NCBI RefSeq assembly: GCF_910596095.1
Contig: NC_056553.1
Location: 21,925,725-21,989,724 of the forward strand
Length of the DNA: 64,000 nt
Reading direction: 5' to 3'
Source: Thunnus maccoyii
Taxonomy: Eukaryota; Chordata; Actinopteri; Scombriformes; Scombridae
Below are positions 12,140 through 23,652 of this stretch, one piece after another (position 1 is the first letter of the stretch; each line of letters starts with the position of its first letter). The notes under the pieces were generated by a model. That model had not been told where the DNA came from, ran no database searches, and was given only the letters and a program-made list of their open reading frames with translations. A program made the translations under genes and the position numbers.

Positions 12140-12345
12140 TTATTATTGTTAATCATCTTATTACTGAAGCCAGAGTGAATCCCAGGTTCTGGGCCAGATG
12201 AAAGGTCGCAGCCGCTGAGTTCCGCAGACACCAAGCCGTCAACAGATCAAAGCCGATGCTCTCTGATGATCCTACACCATGTCGCTTTGATACTGTAGCA
12301 CACAAAGAAGCGTAGGCCTTGGCCGGATGACAAAGTTTGATCGCA
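12140..12345. promoter_or_regulatory. Candidate conserved noncoding block
   Basis: Complex sequence with TTGTTAATCATCTTATTAC at its left edge and a non-repetitive GC-richer body. No coding support. Confidence 0.22.
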
Positions 12346-15300
12346 CTTTTCAACTGATACCTTTACCCTTTCCTTTCAAAGTCATGCAGTGTACTGCCTC
12401 GATAATACATCTCTTTATGCACCAACGGTTTGTGGTGCATAGGCAGGTCGATGCGCCTCACTCACCTTGTTGTCGTGAGAAGGGTCCTGAAATACACAAT
12501 TCTGAAAGAGTGGGATTAGCTTTTGAAGTCAGTACTGTAATTACATGTGGATGTTTTTGGGAACAAAAATCAGATTGCAACTTTTACTGAAAAATGAGTT
12601 GTTTAGTATTAACCATTTGACAGAAAATCAATGAGATGCTGTTCTGTTAATCAATTGTTTATGCCATTCCTCAAGAAAAAGCAAAAAAGGTCAGATACTC
12701 CTTAGTTTTCCTCCAAAGTGTAAGGACAAGCTTCCCATCCCTGACCCATATGACCGTGATCTGAATATCTTAATGTCCTGGACTGTAGGAGAGAGAACAA
12801 ACAGTAATGAAAACAATAATCAATTGCAGCCCTTCCTATCTATAACTACAACAGAGGAAGTGCTCTCTTTCACAATGTAAGCAAATCTTTAAAAATGTAG
12901 TTCAAAAGGCATAGAGCCATTTTAGCTGGAAGGTTGGGTTTGCAAGTTGTAAAAGTTAGGAAAGGTTGTCAAAAAAAAGTGGGAGAGGATTTCCAACAGA
13001 GTAAAATTCTACATTGTGCTATAAGTGATGAAAAAGCTACTAAGTGTCTTTGTTTTATGGTGAAATTCAACAGATTTTGTGGAGCACCAAAAGTTGCAAT
13101 TAGTGGACAAGGCTTTAGAAAAATCCCACGGAAGTTAGACAAAGGTTTTAAAAAAGTAGTACCGATATTTCTTCACTTGCGGACAAAATGAAAACATACT
13201 GTATGCCTGAAGTTGTAAGATAAATATATGAGTACATTTTAGCCAGTTTTGATGTTGTAAGATGTATCAAATGTATAATCTTGAACAGTAGGAGGCCGAA
13301 AGCGGGTACAGGAAGTTGTATTGCTTATTCTTTTAAATGCCTCTTTCCACCACTCTGTGAAATATATATCTACTCTTTCTACGCCTCGCAAGTTGCATTG
13401 TTTAGCTTTGAAGTCCTTTGATAAAAACTGCTATCACACTGCTACTTTATTTTTTATTTTTCTATTGTCCACACAGCATTCACAACACACATTAACATTG
13501 CTAGATAACACATCAAGGTAGATCGAGTTCTCTGAGGTACATACTTCACTGTCTAGACTCCTGACAAACTTGATATCTGCTATGATACCGTGGCCCGGAC
13601 TCTGTCTGCTTTCACATACAGAGGCTGTTTAGCTACCGGAGGCTCACAGACACCCGGCAGGAGACCGCCTCCCCCTGTGGCGCAGCAGTGTGAGGTGTGA
13701 ATGAGTTTCTGTTACGACCTCCTGACCTCTTCCTGTCTCAGGACCTGCAGTCAGTTAGGAGTCAGAGGTCATCTCTTCCTTGATAAACCCCCTGAGCGCT
13801 GGCTGCTTCACACTGGCTGAGAGGGGACATGGAGTGAGGATTAGCCTGCCTTTGATCGATTAGCCTCCAAGCTCAGGCAGGAAGTGGGAGATATGGACCT
13901 GATTGGAAGAATTGTGCTGTAACTTGTTTTTCACTTCTGTTTACATTCCCAGCATCTACTGAGAAGATAAATTTTCCTCCATGCCAGTTTGTGCATGATT
14001 GACAGTTTAGAGGGGAATTAATGTAGAAATGAAGCAATTACAAGCCATTTATTTCAGTTACATGAACACAGAACAAGAATAGACTTTAGTACAAGCTCTC
14101 AGCCCCTCCAAAGAAAATCTGATAGGAGCAGCAGCAGTCAGCCAAAGAGATGTCTGGCCTGTCAAATCAAACTGCAAAGCTGCTGGCGCTTTATTTTGTA
14201 CACATTCTCCACAACTGATATGAAGGCTGAGAAAGCCCCTTTCTTTTCTCACTGGCTCAGTGATACAGCATCCACTCATGACCGCCACCGTCAGGACAGA
14301 GACATGAACTGCATGTCAGATTAGGAAAGCTTTCCTTGTGTGAGTAGAGGAAACCTTGAGTCTGGTTGTGATTATCCTTTCACCAGTAAGATAATTTGTA
14401 TCCTTATGATTTTAGGGTGAGCAGGTTTATTTGGCCAGCACATGAACTGTCAAATGATGACACGTGTGCTAGGACCACTTTCAGTAGAAGGCAACAGAGC
14501 AAGAATTAAACATGTTTTGTTGAACAAATATCTGTCAGAGCTGGATGAGTTTTGTCAGCAAAATCTTTTGTTGTTTCGTTAGAGGGCAAAAAATCAACCC
14601 CACGTGTGTGTGTTAAGATCTTCTTCTCCAAACCATGACCTCAGCCTTTGGCGGGCTGAACTGTTGTCTTTGTAACCTCAGAGATGACCAAGTCTTTCAT
14701 GTCCAAAGTGACCAGACGGTTGTCCACTCCCCAAGCTGTAGGAGACGAAGCCAGACAGTAACAACAATGACATCAGTGATTAGTGATGCTGACTGCATGG
14801 GACTGTGTTTATGTTTTTCCCAGACACATCAGCAGGTCCTTGGGAGACAGCTTGTCGAAAAGAGACAGACGCACTGACAAACAAACAGTAAGAGAGCCTC
14901 TGAGTATTTGACTATGCAAAGTCAATGACAATTTGTGGGTCAGAGAGAGGCAAACAAGCATTATGCATGCTCACAAAGGACATGCCTGGAGGAACATAAG
15001 AAGACACAGATGCTGTAAAAACACACACACAATGCATACACAAGTAGACCAGTCATTAGATTTTTGTTTGTTTGTTTGTTTGTTTGTTTATTTGGTGGTG
15101 GGAGAGAGGCTACTCTGCATTACGAGGGATCACTGGTGCATACTGGCTGCCGCTGCTCTTTGCTAAATAGCCAGTTGAAAGTGAACTTCACTGCTCATGT
15201 TATTAACGTGGCCTTCCTGCATTTTGCTCAAGCTTTTTATGTTTTTCCGTTTTCTGTCTGCGTGTTTTGATCGCTCCCTGAGCTGGAATACATTCTGTCG
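12346..15300. other. Spacer, no gene seen
   Basis: Several 60-85-codon frames occur but none shows domain content. A TTTG tetranucleotide microsatellite occupies 15061-15094. The segment 13600-13900 is GC-richer and unique. Confidence 0.5.
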
Positions 15301-15310
15301 AACTGGTGGA

Positions 15311-15465
15311 CTTTGGATTATCTCAAGTAAAGTACTGTTTATCTTCTCTACTGGGATTTACAGATTTTGGATTATTCAATATGAAGTGCTTCTTACCTTT
15401 TCTACTGGGCTTTATGGATTTTTGGATTATTCAGTATAAAGTGCTTCCTACCTGTTCTTTTAAGA
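15311..15465 (+). repeat. 54-bp tandem repeat, about 2.8 units
   Basis: Three successive diverged copies start near 15311, 15365 and 15419. Each has TTTGGATTAT, then an AAAGTRCT or AAGTGCTTCTTACC block, then TCTACTGGGMTTTA. The array sits directly upstream of the LINE and may be its 5' tandem region, which is inference. Confidence 0.75.
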
Positions 15466-16119
15466 TCCCTTTTCTCCAGAGGACAGCAGCTGTCTCTTCA
15501 TCCGGCCTGCCAACTCAGGTGTGCCACAAAGCCCTGTCTGGCTCCCCTGTACTCTCTATCAGCACGGAAATCACCCACAGCTGCACTGTCACTAATGGAC
15601 TCTCGTGACTGGGATTTTTCTTCAACTGGAGCTCCCCTCATGTTTGCTGTAATGATCTCCACTGTATGACTGTGACTGTGGTTGTTACCAACACTGCCAC
15701 TCTGCCCAAATGACGCAACTGCTTTAATTATGACACCGCCACACAGCTACGGGGTTTACGCAGCTTCTTAATTACACCTGACAAGGGGTTTTTTTTAACC
15801 CACTGTCAAGAGTTTGGGATTTTAAGAAACAGACCTCATCTATAGAGGCTCATGCATCAAGCCTTGTCCAGACCTCATCCATAGAGGCTTGCGCCATGGT
15901 GTAAATGTGGAATACGGAAGCAAAACAAACTTGAGTGTCAACGTTGGAAACATTGTGAGACTACCTATACCGGGCAAGATGCAAAATATGGAGTGGATCA
16001 CAGTGTACTGCAGAGTTTGCAGAGACTTCCATCCTCAGCTCTGTCTCCTGCCACCATGGAACTATTTAATACACAATCTCTCACCGATAAATCCCTCCTC
16101 ATGCATGACCACATCTTGG

Positions 16120-16800
16120 ACAATGGGCTGGATTTCATGTGCCTAACTGAAACCTAGTATAAACCAAAGGACTGCTCTGTGCTTAATGAGGCATGTCCTC
16201 CTGGCTATAGTTACATGGAAAAAGCCCGCAGCTCTGGCTTTAGTGGTGGTTTAGCAATCATACACAGGGCTGAACTGAAACTGTCTCCCCTGCCAATGCC
16301 TGATCTTTCTTCTATTGAATGCCTTGCTCTAAAATGTACACCTCCATACTCCATGACAGTGCTTCTCATCTACACCCCCCCCCCCCCCCCCCATACCAAA
16401 CTCATCTTTCCTCCCTGAGATACATGACCTCCACACCTCACTCTACTCCACGTCAACCAACATTGTCATTGTTGGTGACATAAATATACATGTTGACAAC
16501 TCTTCCATGTCATTTTGCAGTGGAGTTCCTGAGTCTGAATGAGTGTCTTGGCCTGAAGCAGCATGTTGATGTCTCTACTCACAACAGGGGGCACACACTT
16601 GACCTGGTCATCACTGACTCCACCCCCATCAATAACCTACAAGTCTATGATCTGGGTGTGTCCGACCACAAGGTGGACTCAATGGATTTCATATTTGTGT
16701 CAGCCCCTACTAAACCTAAGCATCAAATGCTTTTTCAGAACTGGAAAAGCATTTTCCATGCTCTGCTCCCTGGTTCACTCACGACCTGCGGAAAATAAAA
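16120..16800 (+). pseudogene. LINE apurinic endonuclease remnant
   Basis: Fragments in different frames match the endonuclease of L2/CR1 LINEs: CLTET near 16140, ACPPGYSYMEKARSSGFSGG at about 16192-16251, then NRGHTLDLVITD and VSDHKV at about 16583-16674. The last pieces are the DLVIT and SDH motifs near the catalytic end of the domain. A TAG stop follows the ETxx motif, and the poly-C tract breaks the frame. Confidence 0.82.
16375..16392. repeat. Poly-C tract inside the LINE
   Basis: A run of 18 C residues. It shifts the endonuclease frame and may be length-polymorphic or a sequencing artefact. Confidence 0.9.
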
Positions 16801-16899
16801 ACAGCTGGATGTGTCCTGGAATGATGTTTCAGACGCTCTGGTCTCGCTGTCCACAAACTGGCCTTCCATGAACATCAAAGGACTTATTCAAAATCCCTC

Positions 16900-17970
16900 A
16901 TGATGCTTTGCCCACAGTTCTACTCCAACCTAATTAATAACAATCCTGGCAACCCTAAGTATATTTTTTCCACCATAAATTATGTCCTGAAGCCACAATC
17001 ATCTTCCCCAATTGAGGCTACAGAGGAGCAATTTAACAGCTTCATTGACTTTTTCAGAGCCAAGGTCAACAACATCCAGTCTCTGATGTCCAGCTCTTCC
17101 CCTCTGCCTCCTCCTGTCATTGACCCTCTGTCTGGGAACTTGCTGTCTCTACTCCATTTTACTGGCGTCAGGCAGAGTCACATTGAGGAAATCCTCAGGA
17201 AGATGACAAACTGGTAGTGTTCCATCTGCCCTCAAGGTTGCAGTCATCTGTCCCCTCCTCAAGAATCCAACCTGGACCCAGAAGTTTTTGCCAGCTACAG
17301 ACCTGTCTCCAACTTACCTTTCCTGTCCAACGTGTTGGAGAAGGTGGGTGCTTCTGAGCTTCAGGACCACCTTAAACACAACAACCTATTTGAAAAAATT
17401 TCAGCCAGGTTTCCTTCAGCACACAGCACTGAAACAGTTCTACTCGGGGTTGTGAATGGCCTGTGGATCACACTATCCTAAGATATCTATGTAAAACCTT
17501 TTTCTACCATCTCAAAAACATCTCTAAACTCTGCCCCTCTCTAACCCTGTCAGATGCAGAGAAACTTGTCCATGCCTTAATCTCCTCAAGACTGGACTAC
17601 TGGACTACAATTCGCTCTTCACTGGGATCCCTGGCAGGAGCATCCAGAAGCTTTAGTACATTGAGAACAGCACTGCCAGGATCCTGAAGAGAGTGCGAAA
17701 ACACAAACATATAACACCAATTCTGTTTTCATTGCACCGGCTCCCTGTCTCCTTCAGGATTGACTACAAAGTCCTGCTGCTCACATACAAATCCATCAAC
17801 GGACATCCACCTCCCTACGTACAGGAACTGATCATACCACAAACCTTCACCTGCACCCTCAGATCTGCCAGCAGCTTGCTCCTCTGGGCCCCAGGTACCA
17901 AGCTCTGCACCATGGACCCCTCTGTTCTGCTATACTGGGCTTGTAGAACAGCCTTCCTAACCATCTGATG
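16900..17970 (+). pseudogene. LINE reverse transcriptase remnant
   Basis: The piece at 16900-17217 matches the linker before RT (YSNLINNNPGNPKYIFSTIN). Around 17290-17350 a frame reads as SYRPVSNLPFLSNVLEKV, the first RT block. From 17485 onward come the thumb and C-terminal parts (DAEKLVHALISSRLDY; then ITPILFSLHRLPVSFRIDYK). The FADD catalytic block is absent, consistent with an internal deletion near 17460. Several stops and frameshifts are present. Confidence 0.85.
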
Positions 17971-18229
17971 GCAGCACAGACCCTAGATTCTTTTATGAGG
18001 CCTAAAAGTTTTTTTCATCTTAACTCTTATTAATACTGTAGCACTTTGAGTTTCACTATGAATGAAAAGGGCAGTAGAAATGAAATGCATTATTATTATT
18101 TAGTATACACTGTATTTACTAGACCTTGACTTTGTGGAAATAGCATACATCTTGCATAGAAACAACATTTGTTGCATCATGTGTGATGATCAGTTTGTTC
18201 CCTGAGCAGAAACACAGTAACTGATGGGC

Positions 18230-18770
18230 TCTTCCCTTAAAGCTGCACTAATCAATATTTTTGTATTTAAGTCCACCTCCAGTCAAAATTTTCAGTGAAG
18301 AAAGAGACATATTTTGTCCAGCAGTTAAACTGAAAATGAAAATATTTGCATATTCATAGACTCTGGATTTTAATGAGGGAGAAGGAACAGATGTCATTTT
18401 AAGAATTTCTAACTATCTAATTGGACTTTTTTGTGGAAAAAACATATTAGACACAAATTATTATTCAAACAATTACTCAAAGACATGTCTGGAGGGGATC
18501 TTTAACAATAAATCAAGTGAGTATCTATCAAATGTAAGGGATCAATCATAGAGATGAACCCACACAGAATTTACACCCGACTCTGCAGTTCTCATTAGCT
18601 CTACTTAGTTTTTTTTAGCTTCTTTTAGCTCATTGTTTTGTATTTCCGCCCCTCTAACTCCTTTCCAGACTTGAAAACCTGTTTCCAGCTACAGCACGCA
18701 GCTTTTTTCTGCAAAAAAGCTCTGGTAAACTCACTATATGTTAGCTGCCTAGCTTTGTTTCTCTATAACA
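18230..18770 (+). repeat. Composite dispersed repeat (families E and F)
   Basis: The outer parts (TTAAAGCTGCACTAATCAAT near 18238 and TTTTAGCTTCTTTTAGCTCA near 18610, then CTGTTTCCAGC and GCTCTGGTAAACTCACTATA) match the reverse complement of 47930-48290. The middle part (about 18353-18510, ATTCATAGACTCTGGATTTT, AGATGTCATTTTAAG, CTTTTTTGTGGAAAAA, GGAGGGGATCTTTAA) matches 46385-46545 instead. The simplest reading is one repeat inserted in another. Confidence 0.68.
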
Positions 18771-19689
18771 TTAAATGTGACTAAATAAGTAACAAACAAA
18801 CCTAAAATTATTTTTTAAAAATCTGTTATAAATAAGTATAGAGTTTAGATTGTGTGGGTGTGGTTTGAGTGGTGTCTACATGGCAACAGAAGCAAACAAC
18901 CAAATAACTGCCATCAGATTCAGGTTGTGATTTTTATATTGTTCAGTTCAGACTGCTGCAGAAATAAATAAATCAAAATAAGCATCATGAGAATAAACTA
19001 GTTTTTACAGATAATAATGTGTTCATGTAAGATCTTGTGTAGGAAGATTATTAAGAAGCAAATTGGGTTTTAAGGGTCTTTACTACACACTGGAGCCTTT
19101 TCATTTTTAGTATGTACATTGATAAAAAACAACTGTGCCTTCAGTTTCAATATCTAATTTAATTTCATGATGTCTGGTGTATTTTGCAAAATCATTAAGT
19201 ATTATTCCCACTGAGAATGAATAGGAAGCCGAGGGGGGAATAGGAATTGCTCAGCCAAACCAAAAATTGGCTGCACATACTTTTCTCCCGGAGTCCTAAC
19301 TGCTCTGTGAGAAGAGGAAAGCCCTTGTGTATTCACATCTTTGTTGAAAGGGGAAACAGGAAGTGCAAACATATGTACGCACATCAGTTTTTTCCAAGAC
19401 CTTTCAACATCTTTACCAACAAAGATGAATGTAAAAGTTGGGAAGGCTCTACATCTGTCAACAAGCTCTGCATGCTAACGGTAGGCAACACCAGCATTTG
19501 TTGAGTTTACAGTTTGTACATTTTAGTATTGCTACTTTTACTTATGCAGTGTTAAAATGCTTTTTTAACACTGAAAACAATGCACATTGTTTCTTGTCTA
19601 CCACAGCACCACACTGTGGACTCAGCATTAGATCATTGCACCCTGAGGTAGCAGGATGAGCAGGGCCTCCCTCTCAGCACTGTTTAAAC
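18771..19689. other. Spacer, nothing recognised
   Basis: AT-rich unique sequence with no supported feature. Confidence 0.5.
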
Positions 19690-19910
19690 CCCTGAAGCTC
19701 TCTCTCCTCTCACAGCCGGATCCTTGCCATCCTCAGCCTCCCCTGCAGCTCCGCGCTCCCTGACCCAGACAAGAGAGGCTTTTAGCAGGCAGAGATTGGG
19801 AGTTTATCTGCGACCTTGTGGCTGATGTGGAGCCTTCGGCCTCATCAAAGAGCACTAATGTCTTCAGTGGGGGACACTTGCTTTAATAAGCTGACCCCTG
19901 TGGCCTGAGG
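19690..19910. promoter_or_regulatory. Candidate conserved noncoding block
   Basis: High-complexity segment including GAGAGGCTTTTAGCAGGCAG, GGGAGTTTATCTGCGACC and AAAGAGCACTAATG. It is unlike the surrounding simple sequence. Frames here have no domain content. Confidence 0.24.
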
Positions 19911-22900
19911 ATATGGGAGACACTCCGTCCCTCTGTCTCTCTCAGCATGAGGCATGCATTGGCCATTTACTTCACTTGCTTTCTTTCTTTTTCTGTTGTC
20001 TCCCCATTGCTGTCTGTCTTGTTCACCACTACCTCTTTTATATGTGTGGTATTTTTGTTCCCTTACCACTCTTTCTTTACATCTTTCTTCATCTCCTTCA
20101 CCACACAGCAGCTGCAGACATGACGGTATCCCACACTGTACCACCCCACCACGACGCCTGACCTCCTGCCTTTCCTCTCTGCTCGCCGCCTCTAAGACAT
20201 GACGTTACTATATCAGCGGCACTCAGACTCATATCTCCTCTACTGATGGTCAAGGACCACACATTCCACACTGTCTCAGGCTGTGTCACCTTTATGCTCC
20301 CGATATGGCCGCTTCACGCCACTAGTTTGGAGATCCATCTTGTCTTCCTTAGTATGGTTTGATTTACGGCACTTGTGCCAGATTTGTGTCTCTGACCCCC
20401 TATGCTTGATGACCCTCCTCACAAACCTCAGTAGCCCTGGATTTCCTCACCCCACCTCCAGCCTTCATGCTGACATGTTTATACCAAGTAGTAGTGTGAT
20501 TTATCCCCTCTACTGCAGAGGCACAGTGGTGACAGAGTGTCACCATGAAGAGTTTGTGGAAACTGGGGATGTACTGGACAAGGCAAATTTGTTTCTAATG
20601 GTAGATGGGGAATAATAGCATGGAGCCACTGCCAGGGTTGGGAGTTTCTTGTGAATGTGAGGTAGCTGTGCAACTGTTCGTATGGGAGACTGTGTGTGGC
20701 GCAGCTGAAAAATGGGCCAGGATAAAGGAAAACTCAGGTGGCCATGTGGCTGTACATATACACAGACAGGCACAAACGCACATTCATGTACACACACAAA
20801 CACACAGTACACACACAAGGGAGTCAACGGTATGGGTTGCATAGGTTGAGGCGCCCCAGCTGCCGAGGCCCCCAGTGGGGTGAGGAGGTCAGGAACATTA
20901 CCCACCATTTGTAAAGGAGAGAGTAGGCATGTCCAACAAGTCCCACCTGCCACTATATTTATGAAATTACTCATTGCAGCGTTTGGCTTCCATCAGGCTT
21001 GACAGTGGGAACCCCAACCGCCTATTAGTCTGGACCCAAATCTACAGTGGTGTCTGCCATTTAGAAACCCCAGAAGTCAACCCCCTCCATCTCCTCCACA
21101 CCCGTCGAGGGTTGCTGTGGTATCAACAAAATACCTCATCTACTGAGGGGTGGGGGGGTGGGGGTAACTAAACTGAGTTTCCTATCTAGAGCCACCAGTT
21201 GCTCAAGACACTTGAGGATACTTAGTGGAATTTAGGGGAAAAGCTGGTTTGAATTCTTACAAGTAGTCCAATGAGAAGATTGATATTGATTCCATTGCTG
21301 CGTGTTCAGCAGACAGGTAGCTCTCTGGGATGTGTTAAGCTTAACTTAACTTAAGAGGAACTTCTTAACTTAAGAAGTACTTACTTTAAACCAAACTATG
21401 ATCTTTTTGTGACTAAAACCGGTTGAACCTTAACCGCAGTGTTGTCACATCATAAAACATATTTATATTTCAAAAGGATTTGTAACAGTTTTGCAAGGGA
21501 CAGACAAATGATGTTGTCCTGCTGATAGGGGTGTCAGATCATAAAATGCTTATATGTGTCGTCGGAGTGCATTTACCAAGTATTTTCAAGAACAAAATTG
21601 TAAACAGCCTATAGTTACTATTTACTATATATACTATACACTATATATACTTTGTTACACTTCTATTAAAAAAAGTTTTTTATGAAAAACATTTCAATGA
21701 TGCTGTTGGAGGATGTGTTTTTTGCAAAATATTTCCTGGACCAATGTGTCTACTGAACAGACATGAAATTAACATCAGTCTTCTCATCTCATTCTTGGTA
21801 AGACAGCAAACAAGATATTTCCCAAAATGTCGTGGGTGTTCCCAAAATATATATTTCTTAAATACAGAAGGAGAAGGTGGACAACTTTATCTTACAGTGA
21901 AACATTTGTAGTTTTCTGAAAACACTATGGTTGGATTCATGCACAGTAGGCGCACTGTAGGATCACTGGTAAATTCCCACTAATGCAAGAGCAGCCAGTG
22001 TGAGTTGGGCCCTTCAACATACTGATCCTCTTCAACTCTGGTTAATTTAACAGAATCACTAAACACCTCTCACACATGTACAAACACACACACACACACA
22101 CACGCGGCAGTGGCTCTTCTCACACCGTATATTTAGATATGTAATCCTCTGGGAAGCTCACAGTGAATGGCTCGGCTCAAAGACCCCTGGCTGTGTGTAC
22201 AATAAGGGAGACTTATTGAAACAAGGCTGGCACTGAGAGCCCAGCGGTGGGGGGATTTATTTGGAGAGCAGCAGGGCACTGGCTAAACTTTGATCAGCAC
22301 TCGTGCTCTGCCTCCCCTTTCTCTTTCTCCCAACCACAGACTGGCCAACGAACACTACCGCCCACAGGGGGTCACCCTGGTATCCTGGCAACAGGGCCAA
22401 GCCTGACTCCAACTCACAGTTGTGTGCTGGCAAGAGGGGCCCTCTCTCAGTATTTCATTTACCATGAAATACCTACATATGGATGATTATTTTCCTATTC
22501 TACTAATGGTGGGTGCAGTATTTGGAAAATAAAAGCCACACTGGGTCGAGGTTTGTTGGTTTTTGATACTGATCAGAGAAAATCTGCACAGTGACTATAT
22601 AGCAACTATACAGTGCATTCCCCAGGTGTACACTTTATCTTCTGGCTATCAACTCTACATAATGGCCCAAAATTCACCCCAACCACTGGTCTTAATCAGA
22701 GATGTAATGGCAAAACTATCATCTCTATCATCAGGTTAGCATGCATTTTTGGTTTTTGGTTAGCTGGCTGTTAATATTCTGGATGTCTTATGCATTGCTA
22801 TATGGATTCACCCAAAATGTCTGTGTGACATACAGTATATGGTATCTCTGGAAACTTTAAGACCTCCATTAGAATATTAAATAAAGTTCTGAGAAACTGA

Positions 22901-23167
22901 GCAAAGTCTGTCCACACAATGTAAGTTTTTAATGATTGACCCCTATGGTTGGTCAGCGCAATTGAAAATGGTTGAGTTTATAAGGCCCTGATAGACTCCG
23001 AAACGGATATGGACGTTGACAGTGAAAGCACACATTGCTTGCGTCTATGCTTCATTGGGCATCTACATAGGTGGATGTATCGCAGTTAGCATGTGGTGTA
23101 CAATCTTCGGCTGTGTATGCAAGATGTCCACACAAGCTGTACCAAGTTCCTATCTTCAGCTTCCCAT
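19911..23167. other. Spacer with simple repeats, no gene seen
   Basis: Holds a CA-rich stretch at about 20757-20815, a G-run cluster at 21147-21165, the TTAACTTAAG-rich patch at 21338-21385, a weak family B fragment near 21760-21835 and a (CA)n microsatellite at 22085-22103. Frames of up to 144 codons here are low-complexity or featureless. Confidence 0.5.
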
Positions 23168-23652
23168 AAAAGGTCCCTTTACATAGTGCGATTTTGGGCT
23201 GTCTGCTGTCTGTCCGTCTTGGTCATCAATCCCAAACGGTGGTCCTTGATCTCATTGTGAAACACGTGCACTTTTAATCAATTTTGAGCTTTGGTCACCA
23301 AAGAAAACCTGTGGTAAAATTCTCTTTTTTCATAGCTGCCATTTTTGAATAAAGTTTAGGGGAAATACACACATGTTTTCATGAATACATCCATAGGACA
23401 CACAAACCAAAATGGATGCAAAACGAATAAGACGTCTGTGTGATTTGCATGATGCATTTTTAAAATATATTTGTATTTACATCATAGTGCTATGATTCAC
23501 CACACATTTATCGCACAATCTGACAGCCTCAAACTGATATTGTACAGTCTGACACAGATTGTGACCAAGATTTTATTAGACCCATCTCGCACAGTGGGAC
23601 ATGCAATAAACTTACATAATCGTTGTTGTTGTACAGTCTAAAGGCACCTTAA
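23168..23652. mobile_element. MITE-like element
   Basis: The left end AAAGGTCCCTTTACATAGTG and the right end, read on the minus strand, AAGGTGCCTTTAGACTGTAC form imperfect terminal inverted repeats. The roughly 480-bp interior has no transposase. The superfamily is not assigned because I could not define a clear target duplication. Confidence 0.5.

Larger units (their letters stand above)
15840..18110 (+). mobile_element. L2/CR1-type LINE, defective, plus strand
   Basis: Pieces of endonuclease and reverse transcriptase lie in the right order on the plus strand across several frames. The 3' end has the non-LTR pattern AGTAGAAATGAAATGCATTA followed by an ATT microsatellite tail near 18090-18105. 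Two copies of a CAGACCTCATCYATAGAGGC block near 15828 and 15870 mark its 5' part. The RT palm region is largely missing around 17400-17470, and an 18-C run interrupts the endonuclease at 16375-16392. It cannot retrotranspose on its own. Confidence 0.85.

Noticed and set aside
19845-20974. Overlapping frames up to 144 codons
   Set aside because: No domain content, many overlapping registers, CA- and CT-rich composition, and no paired splice sites.
21338-21385. TTAACTTAAG-rich patch as an operator or origin
   Set aside because: It is a short imperfect direct and inverted repeat in a vertebrate intergenic region, with nothing else to support a function.
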